Part shown: piece by piece, positions 1 through 5,453 of the stretch
Layout: each line of letters starts with the position of its first letter
Numbering within the stretch: position 1 is the stretch's first letter
Assembly: GCA_002083555.1 (NCBI GenBank)
Contig: MSXN01000009.1
Span: forward strand, 62,001-126,000
Reading direction: 5' to 3'
Source: Nitrospira sp. ST-bin5
GTDB lineage: Bacteria > Nitrospirota > Nitrospiria > Nitrospirales > Nitrospiraceae
DNA: 64,000 bases
Notes under the pieces: generated by a model
What the model saw: the letters and a program-made list of their open reading frames with translations, nothing else
What the model was told of the DNA's origin: nothing
Database searches by the model: none
Program-made: the position numbers and the translations under genes

Positions 1-1
1 T

Positions 2-73
2 CTCTTGGCATTTCACGGCGTCTTGATCGTTGCCGTCATCGTTGTGATGCTCCTTACTCTCGGCAAGAGGTGA
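2..73 (+). CDS. C-terminal end of a small membrane protein (partial)
   Basis: The frame open from base 2 ends at TGA 71-73 and encodes 23 residues, mostly Leu, Val and Ile, finishing with Gly-Lys-Arg. This is one transmembrane helix with a positively charged end. The 5' part lies outside the window. It ends 7 bases before the ATG of the TIR-like gene at 81, and no attC-like site lies between them, so the two were probably carried and translated as one cassette. A membrane partner would fit a TIR effector or sensor, but nothing further can be read from so short a tail. Confidence 0.5.
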   Translation, partial: LLAFHGVLIVAVIVVMLLTLGKR

Positions 74-80
74 TAAGAAG

Positions 81-578
81 ATGGCACGAAGAGCGTTCTA
101 TAGCTTTCACTACAAACCGGATAACTGGCGCGCCTCGACAGTGCGCAACATCGGAGCAGTGGAGGGAAGCAAGCCAGCGACCGATAACGATTGGGAGTCG
201 ATCACAGGTGGTGGAGACGAGGCGATCAAGCGCTGGATTACCAACCAGATGAATGGCCGATCCTGTACCGTCGTGCTTATTGGAACAAACACGGCCAATC
301 GGAAGTGGATCAACTACGAGATCGTTAAGTCGTGGGACGAAGGGATGGGAGTCGTCGGAATCCGGATTCACGGCCTCAAAAACTCCGTTGGCGAAATTTC
401 GTCTATGGGGAACAATCCGTTTGACTACATCACGCACGGCGGTTCCAGGAAGAAGCTGTCCGAGATCGTAAAGTGCTACAACCCAGCTGGAGCGAACAGC
501 CAAGAGCGCTACGACTGGATTAAGACGCACTTGGCGAATGCCGTCGAAGAGGCGGTTCGCATCCGCAGCGAGAACTGA
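81..578 (+). CDS. ThsB-like TIR domain protein (PF08937 family)
   Basis: This 165-residue protein is almost entirely one TIR-like domain of the DUF1863/ThsB type. It has the N-terminal strand with AFYSFHY at 5-11, the hydrophobic strand TVVLIGT at 63-69, and NRKWINYE at 73-80 with the likely catalytic glutamate E80, followed by VVGIRIHGLK. In Thoeris, ThsB-type TIR proteins make an NAD-derived signal that activates a ThsA effector; no ThsA (SIR2 or Macro protein) is visible here. The gene sits in an integron cassette whose attC site begins 9 bases after the stop codon. Family assignment is good; the role in defence is inferred from family and context. Confidence 0.8.
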   Translation: MARRAFYSFHYKPDNWRASTVRNIGAVEGSKPATDNDWESITGGGDEAIKRWITNQMNGRSCTVVLIGTNTANRKWINYEIVKSWDEGMGVVGIRIHGLKNSVGEISSMGNNPFDYITHGGSRKKLSEIVKCYNPAGANSQERYDWIKTHLANAVEEAVRIRSEN

Positions 579-587
579 GAGAGCGCC

Positions 588-648
588 GCCCAACAACGGC
601 GTGCAGCGGACTGCGATACGCGCCGCCGCTGATACTGAATGTTAATGC
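588..648 (+). other. attC-like integron recombination site 1
   Basis: An R''-type box GCCCAAC at 588-594 and an R'-type box GTTAATG at 641-647 bound a 61-bp imperfect inverted repeat. Its inner arms (around cagcgga and ccgctga) match the L-box layout of known attC sites. It lies directly downstream of the TIR gene at 81-578, on the same strand, as expected for a cassette end. Recombination would occur between the G and first T of the R' box, placing the cassette junction at 641/642. Confidence 0.75.
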
Positions 649-711
649 GACAGGGCTGAGGTCCGCTTTTATGGCGGTGCGATCTCGGCACCGAACTTCC
701 GCACTTGGCCG
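642..711 (+). repeat. 70-bp cassette-start repeat, copy 1
   Basis: Begins at the recombination junction of attC 1 and matches 3655-3723 over its whole length with about seven or eight differences and one indel. Both copies follow an attC site in the same orientation, so they are the 5' ends of two related cassettes. Confidence 0.7.
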
Positions 712-821
712 ATGGTAGTTCTCGACTCACAGTGGAGGTACACGACTGACCGCTACCAGAGGGAGGCTTACACCGATCCGCATAAGAACCCATTGATAAA
801 TGGTCCCACCGTCGCAACTCA

Positions 822-849
822 TTGAAACGACAACGGCATGGCATATTCT
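822..849 (+). promoter_or_regulatory. sigma70-like promoter inside the cassette
   Basis: TTGAAA at 822-827 and TATTCT at 844-849 are separated by 16 bp, giving a predicted start near 856, about 108 nt before the deiminase ATG. Cassettes with internal promoters do not depend on the integron's Pc promoter. Predicted from sequence match only. Confidence 0.4.
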
Positions 850-963
850 TCACGAACAGTAGTGGCGTGTTATACGGATAGAAATGGTAGGACCCAGCTC
901 TTGTGCGGATCCGCCTAAACATAGTTAGATTTCTCATCCCACAACCAGCAAAGGAGAGCCACC

Positions 964-2286
964 ATGTCAAATGCTGTCGTAAGTCGTCACTACCCGAAAG
1001 TCGTGGATTTGGTTCGCCGGACATCAGGCGATGTGTCTCAAGTCGCGCTCGATAAGCAAGTCTTCGGAAAGCTGATGCTGGAAAAGCTGATTCAGGCAGG
1101 CCCAAAAGACCCAAAGCTCATTTCTAGCGCGCATGGCACTATTTCCCAACTCCTCCTCACAATCCCGGCTTACGCAGTCAAACCAGCCGGCGGGCAGACG
1201 AATCCGATTGCAGCAGCATACAAAGACTTGCTCTCCAAGTTGCCAGCAACAATTAAGTTCACCGTCGTTACCCACACTTCCGTCGAGCCCACAGTCACTC
1301 AATGGTTCAAGATGGCTGGATTCAACTCGGTTGAGGTGTTGGCGGTCCCAGATCACCTGCATTTTTCAGTTTGGGCGGAGGACGGTTACGTCGTCGCAAA
1401 GGACACAGTTTCAGGCGAGACATTTTTCGTAGAACCCTTCGAGTTCCCACGGTATGCGGACGGTCTAATTGCCGATTTCGTCAGCAATGGCACGTCACTG
1501 AGCCACACTCAAGCACCACTCTACTTCCAAGGCGGCAACGTCCTTATCGGAGATGACTTCTTTTTTATCGGCGCTGACTATCCCGCCAACTCTCTGAAGT
1601 ACATCAACAAGGTAATTGTCCCCGCCTCGGGTGAGAAGCCCTTCGACACGGTTCGTCGCCTGTACGGCGAGTACATGGATAAGGCTAGAAATCTTCACTA
1701 CGTCGGCAGCACTATCCCTGTACCTTCCGAAACGACACGTTCCATCGTCATCGACGGCGAACAGTGGACGGAAGTCCTATATATGGGGAACAAACAAGGA
1801 ACGGTTCAACCGCTATTCCACATTGATATGTTCATTACGCTTGCTGGCCGTGATGCGGCGGGCAAATACCAACTTGTGGTAGGCGACCCAAGTCTTGCGG
1901 CCAAGGCATTGGGTGTTCCTCTATGGCCACATGCTATGCAGGAGGTATTCGACAACGTTGCGAAGGGCCTTCAGAAACTTGGATTTTCGGTTGCGCGCAA
2001 CCCTCTTCCATTGGTGTATGTGGATGATCCAAGTACGAAAGAGCGTCTTTGGTACTTTGCAACCGCGAACAATGCACTAGTGCAGATTACTGAAGCTGGC
2101 GAAAAGAATATATGGCTTCCTGCGTATGGATTCGGTAACTGGACATCCCTCAGTGAGACCGACAAGATGAATGTCAAGATATGGCAGTCTCTTGGATTTA
2201 AGGCAACGCTGCTGTCCGATTTTCATCCTTTCGCAGAGAACCTCGGCGCTGTGCACTGCATCAAGAAATATCTCGGTCGAGCGTAA
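964..2286 (+). CDS. peptidylarginine/agmatine deiminase-like protein (pentein fold)
   Basis: This 440-residue protein shows the ordered signature of the guanidino-group modifying (GME) superfamily. It has WAED at 137-140 (the WxRD-like substrate site), QGGN at 189-192, HID at 286-288 (catalytic His and Asp) and GAVHC at 428-432, with C432 as the predicted nucleophile close to the C-terminus, as in agmatine deiminase and bacterial PAD enzymes. Enzymes of this fold hydrolyse or transfer the guanidine group of arginine, agmatine or protein arginine. The substrate here cannot be read. There is no signal peptide, so it should act in the cytoplasm. The WxRD arginine is replaced by Glu (WAED), which may alter specificity. 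It lies in an integron cassette between two TIR cassettes. A Shine-Dalgarno AAAGGAGAG precedes the ATG. Confidence 0.75.
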   Translation: MSNAVVSRHYPKVVDLVRRTSGDVSQVALDKQVFGKLMLEKLIQAGPKDPKLISSAHGTISQLLLTIPAYAVKPAGGQTNPIAAAYKDLLSKLPATIKFTVVTHTSVEPTVTQWFKMAGFNSVEVLAVPDHLHFSVWAEDGYVVAKDTVSGETFFVEPFEFPRYADGLIADFVSNGTSLSHTQAPLYFQGGNVLIGDDFFFIGADYPANSLKYINKVIVPASGEKPFDTVRRLYGEYMDKARNLHYVGSTIPVPSETTRSIVIDGEQWTEVLYMGNKQGTVQPLFHIDMFITLAGRDAAGKYQLVVGDPSLAAKALGVPLWPHAMQEVFDNVAKGLQKLGFSVARNPLPLVYVDDPSTKERLWYFATANNALVQITEAGEKNIWLPAYGFGNWTSLSETDKMNVKIWQSLGFKATLLSDFHPFAENLGAVHCIKKYLGRA

Positions 2287-2289
2287 GAA

Positions 2290-2348
2290 ATCTAACCATT
2301 CGTTCCAGCGGACCGCCTTCGGCGGCCGCTGAACTCAAACGTTAGGGC
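2290..2348 (+). other. attC-like integron recombination site 2
   Basis: The R'' box ATCTAAC at 2290-2296 and the R' box GTTAGGG(C) at 2341-2348 enclose a 59-bp hairpin-forming sequence. Its centre (2309-2332) folds as agcggaccgcc / ggcggccgct. The downstream arm, ending gctgaactcaaac, has the wording common in many proteobacterial attC sites. It begins 3 bases after the deiminase stop codon, and the next cassette's gene starts at 2362. Confidence 0.85.
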
Positions 2349-2361
2349 GCACACACATCCT

Positions 2362-3579
2362 ATGACCGCACTACCAACCAAATACCACGTCGCCCTGTCT
2401 TTTGCGGGCGAGGACCGTACCTACGTGGAGGCTGTCGCAACCCAGCTTCAAGCCCTCGGCGTAAGCGTCTTCTACGACCGATTTGAAGAAGACGAACTCT
2501 GGGGAAAGGACCTTTACGTCCATCTGTCAAACGTGTACCAAAAGATGGCGATGTACACGGTGATGTTTGTATCGGACGCGTACAAGTCAAAGGTTTGGAC
2601 CAATCATGAGCGCAGGAACGCTCAAGCTCGCGCTATCAGCGACAGTACCGAGTACATACTGCCGGCGTTCTTTGACGAGTCCATAGAGGTACCTGGCCTA
2701 ACGAGGACGACGGGCTACATCTCGCTCAAGAGTAAGACGCCAGAGCAGTTAGCTGCGCTCGTCGCCAAGAAGCTGCAAAAGGCAGGAGTTCGCCTCACCC
2801 AGCAAGTCACCTACGCAGCGCATGCTACCGCTGACGCCGATTTTCCGACTACTAAGGGCAGTCGCCTGCGCGAGATCCTGAAGTCACTTAAGACCTATAC
2901 GTGGTCAGTTCAGAACCCAGCGGTTACCAAGGTGATTGATCTGGACTGGTCTGCCGTATCGCCGGACGAAGCCTTTGTGCTTGGCAGGAACCTCTATCAA
3001 TGTGCCTGCGGCCAAGAGCGACGAGCCCGTACTTTTCTTGCTAACCTGCGCGTAGAGCTCGCGAGCCTGCCCGAGGACCGGGCGCTCGATCTTCTGAACG
3101 GAATGTTCTTTGAGGTCTACTTCAACAAGAACGGAGAATTTCGTGGTCGGAGTCTCAAGGCACGCTATCTTGGCTCCTTGTTGGCAACACAGTCCGTCCC
3201 AAAGTTCGCACCATCTATCGCCTTCATTCGAAGGGCCCTTGAGCCGTACCGCAAGAGCCTGCCCTTTGTCCCGAGCACGCCGCCCGAGATCGTTGTGGTT
3301 GAGGTGGCGGTAAAGAAGACCGATCCACCACTCGTGCGCTCCATGAAAGTTGGAGAGCAGAGCGTACTGACCAACGAACTAAGCTTGGTTGAGCAGTCCA
3401 CACACGTCTGGCGCCTTAGTCATCAAGAATTCACCCTGAAAACGCTGAAGCAACAACTCAGTGATGAATGGGGCATTCCTCTAGAGCAGGTCAAAGTTGA
3501 GTGCAAGCCGGATCTAGGCGCGACCACGAAGTTTCGGCTACCTGAAGGCTTTGGGATATCCTGGCCTACTCAGCGTTAG
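2362..3579 (+). CDS. TIR domain protein with uncharacterised C-terminal region
   Basis: Residues 8 to about 135 form a bacterial TIR domain: YHVALSFAGEDR at 8-19, FYDRFEEDELWGKD at 37-50, and SDAYKSKVWTNHERRNAQA at 71-89 with the probable catalytic glutamate E83. TIR domains of this class cleave NAD+ or make cyclic ADP-ribose-like signals. Residues 170-405 match no family I can name. The stretch around 245-260 (LLNGMFFEVYFNKNGEFRG) looks like a compact conserved core and may be the sensing or oligomerising part. The gene fills its cassette almost exactly, 13 bases after attC 2 and 8 before attC 3. No strong ribosome-binding site is visible, as is common for cassette genes. Confidence 0.8.
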   Translation: MTALPTKYHVALSFAGEDRTYVEAVATQLQALGVSVFYDRFEEDELWGKDLYVHLSNVYQKMAMYTVMFVSDAYKSKVWTNHERRNAQARAISDSTEYILPAFFDESIEVPGLTRTTGYISLKSKTPEQLAALVAKKLQKAGVRLTQQVTYAAHATADADFPTTKGSRLREILKSLKTYTWSVQNPAVTKVIDLDWSAVSPDEAFVLGRNLYQCACGQERRARTFLANLRVELASLPEDRALDLLNGMFFEVYFNKNGEFRGRSLKARYLGSLLATQSVPKFAPSIAFIRRALEPYRKSLPFVPSTPPEIVVVEVAVKKTDPPLVRSMKVGEQSVLTNELSLVEQSTHVWRLSHQEFTLKTLKQQLSDEWGIPLEQVKVECKPDLGATTKFRLPEGFGISWPTQR

Positions 3580-3587
3580 CCGAGTGT

Positions 3588-3661
3588 GCCCTAACCTTTC
3601 GTTCCAGTCGACCTAGTTCGGGCTGCACTCTCCGCAGGCGGCTGACCGCATACGTTAAGGC
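3588..3661 (+). other. attC-like integron recombination site 3
   Basis: The R'' box GCCCTAAC at 3588-3595 and R' box GTTAAGGC at 3654-3661 bound a 74-bp site. The R'' box is the exact reverse complement of GTTAGGGC at 2341-2348, the left junction of the same cassette. That is the relation expected if the cassette between 2342 and 3654 once existed as a circle. Confidence 0.8.
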
Positions 3662-3723
3662 GACAGGGCTGAGGACCGCTTTATGGCGGTGTGATCTCGG
3701 CGCCGAACTTCCGCTCCTGGCCG
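3655..3723 (+). repeat. 70-bp cassette-start repeat, copy 2 (end of array)
   Basis: Matches 642-711 and starts at the junction of attC 3. It is probably the surviving 5' end of a last cassette that has lost the rest, because core genome begins shortly after (rluB ends at 3844). No gene is seen in 3662-3843. A GTTAGGC heptamer occurs at 3777-3783, but no full attC precedes it. Confidence 0.6.
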
Positions 3724-3843
3724 GATGCCGCTGGTCGCAAATGGCCAAAGGCCGTCTAATTGTTTGATAAGAGTCAGTTAGGCAGGATGCACAAGTTTAC
3801 GCGGGATCTACTACTCTCGCGATTCTGCAGTCTGGGAAGGGGA

Positions 3844-4641
3844 TTATGCGTGGAGGTCTCGCTTGGCTTCATCAATAGGGATTTCGCGCCAGTCTCCTGG
3901 CGGCAGGTCGCCGATCTCGAAGGGCCCGAATTGAATGCGGCGCAGCCGGATGACTTCGTGTCCCAGCGCCTTGAAGAGCCGCCGGATCTCCCGGTTTTTC
4001 CCCTCTGTCAACGTCACATCGAGATGCGATTCCCGTCCTGAGCGCTTCTGAACCGTCACGCTCTCGCAATGCAACAGTTCCCCTTCGTCCGTGAGACCGG
4101 CGAGACTGGCCAGGCGGGTCTCTTCTGTGACCTCTCCGCGGACGGTGACCAGATAGCGGCGTGCAATCCGGTTGGCCGGATTCGTCAAGAAGCTGGAGAG
4201 GGCGGTGTCGTTGGTGAGCAAGAGCAGCCCACTGGTGGCTTGATCCAGTCGTCCAACAGCGTGGAGCGTCTGCAGTTCTTCTGGAAGCACATCGTAAATC
4301 GTTTTCCGGCCCTGCTCATCCTGACGCGTCGTCACCACGCTTTTCGGTTTGTGAAAGAGGACAAATCGTTGCGCGCTTGGCTGAATCGGCTGGCCGTTGA
4401 GGGCGACGCTGTCGCCCGGCCAGGCAACCCAGGTGTCGGCGGCCCGTACGACGCGTTGGTTCACGGTAACGCGTCCGGCGCGAATCCATTCCTGCGCGAT
4501 GCTTCGGCTGGCCAATCCCAGTTTTGAAAATAGGCGGTCGAGAGTGACACGCTTGGCATCATCGGATGCAGCCGTGCTGGCGGGAGTTTGTGGCGATGGA
4601 GTGTGCGTTGGTTTGCTTGGTTTCACAGGTCTTCGAGTCAT
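3844..4641 (-). CDS. rluB: RluB/RsuA-family rRNA pseudouridine synthase
   Basis: The 265-residue product has a low-complexity Pro/Thr N-terminus (1-30), an S4 RNA-binding domain (about 31-75) and the RsuA-type catalytic domain with GRLDQATSGLLLLTND at 130-145, where D133 is the catalytic aspartate. The conserved tail motif TEGKNREIRRLFKALGHEV follows. Members convert a specific uridine of 23S (RluB, U2605) or 16S (RsuA) rRNA to pseudouridine; the overall pattern fits RluB best. It is the first core gene after the cassette array and points toward it, so the array ends without disrupting it. The exact target uridine is inferred. Confidence 0.88.
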   Translation of the reverse strand: MTRRPVKPSKPTHTPSPQTPASTAASDDAKRVTLDRLFSKLGLASRSIAQEWIRAGRVTVNQRVVRAADTWVAWPGDSVALNGQPIQPSAQRFVLFHKPKSVVTTRQDEQGRKTIYDVLPEELQTLHAVGRLDQATSGLLLLTNDTALSSFLTNPANRIARRYLVTVRGEVTEETRLASLAGLTDEGELLHCESVTVQKRSGRESHLDVTLTEGKNREIRRLFKALGHEVIRLRRIQFGPFEIGDLPPGDWREIPIDEAKRDLHA

Positions 4642-4752
4642 GGGTTGTGTCTAGGCCATCATCGGTTTCTTTGGCAGTGTAGCTGGGTTAGGCACTGGCC
4701 TCAAGGCCGAAGGAGACCAGGAATGTCGGTGTGCAGGATGATCTGCGATCGG

Positions 4753-5403
4753 CTAGGTGTTTCGAGAGGGTTCGAGAGAGGCGCTGCTTCGATAATCAAT
4801 TGTGAGCCGGCTGTGGTGGTTGCCGGTCAATTCGACTGTGACGAGGCCATCGGAGGTGGTCCAGCTCGCGGCGTAGCGGAGATGGCCCAGTTGCACGGCG
4901 ACGCCCCAATAATCCGGGAGCGGCTGGTAGAGGTCGTTCGACCAGACGATGAGATCTTCACGGGGTTGCCCGTAGTGTTCGGTCAGGGATGTTTTGAGCG
5001 CGCGGTAGTAGTCGATGAATTCGTTCAGTCCGTTGACCGGCCGTTGCAAAACCAGATATTGCCCCGCGATCAGTGATCCCTCTCGAAAATCGTAGCCCTC
5101 CAGCACACCATGATCCGCGAAGTCTTTGGCCACGACAAGCGTCTCCCGCTCGTCCCGCTCGATCTCTCCGGTGACCTTTCTGCGAAGTGACTCAGGACTT
5201 GCCCCCCAATGGTTTTGCAACCGGTTGAGGAAGGCGGCGATCCGTCCGTTGAGCTCCGCCTGGGCGATGACCGGATCGATATCATCGAAAGGGATATCGA
5301 ACGTAGGCGGTGGGAGGGTCTTGCCGGGATCTGCGTTGAGCGGAACCGGGAGGAATGAGATGACGATTCCAAACAGGAGGACAAGCAATTGGTACATGCG
5401 CAT
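4753..5403 (-). CDS. exported protein of unknown function
   Basis: The product is 216 residues with a signal peptide (hydrophobic core LLVLLFGIVISFLPV, likely cleavage after LNA near residue 24). The mature part is soluble and mixed alpha/beta, with no motif I recognise. It contains the phrase VLQRPVNGLNEFIDYYRALKT and a tail rich in short strands (WTTSDGLVTVELTG). It lies between rluB and hrpB on the same strand and is probably periplasmic. The third residue is also Met, so the start could shift by two codons. No clear ribosome-binding site is seen. Confidence 0.6.
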   Translation of the reverse strand: MRMYQLLVLLFGIVISFLPVPLNADPGKTLPPPTFDIPFDDIDPVIAQAELNGRIAAFLNRLQNHWGASPESLRRKVTGEIERDERETLVVAKDFADHGVLEGYDFREGSLIAGQYLVLQRPVNGLNEFIDYYRALKTSLTEHYGQPREDLIVWSNDLYQPLPDYWGVAVQLGHLRYAASWTTSDGLVTVELTGNHHSRLTIDYRSSASLEPSRNT

Positions 5404-5453
5404 GCACTATACGAGAAGCCGGAGTGACGGGTCTATCCCACGAACGGTGGGCA

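Larger units (their letters stand above)
642..963 (+). other. non-coding cassette segment with its own promoter
   Basis: These 322 bases separate attC 1 from the deiminase gene and carry no convincing ORF. The first 70 bases (642-711) recur, with a few mismatches, right after attC 3 at 3655-3723. A promoter-like pair lies at 822-849. A GTTAGAT core-site heptamer at 924-930 is the exact reverse complement of the R'' box of attC 2. The segment may be a gene-less cassette followed by the deiminase cassette starting at 925, or one long leader. An AAAGGAGAG ribosome-binding site at 951-959 serves the gene at 964. Confidence 0.5.

Noticed and set aside
54..596. 180-residue minus-strand ORF opposite the first TIR gene
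   Set aside because: It mirrors the TIR gene, shows no domain, and the plus-strand protein has clear family motifs.
3754..3783. GTCTAAT and GTTAGGC heptamers resembling a fourth attC
   Set aside because: Only 30 bp apart, with no room for the L boxes and loop, and the left box has one mismatch. It may be chance or the remains of a site.
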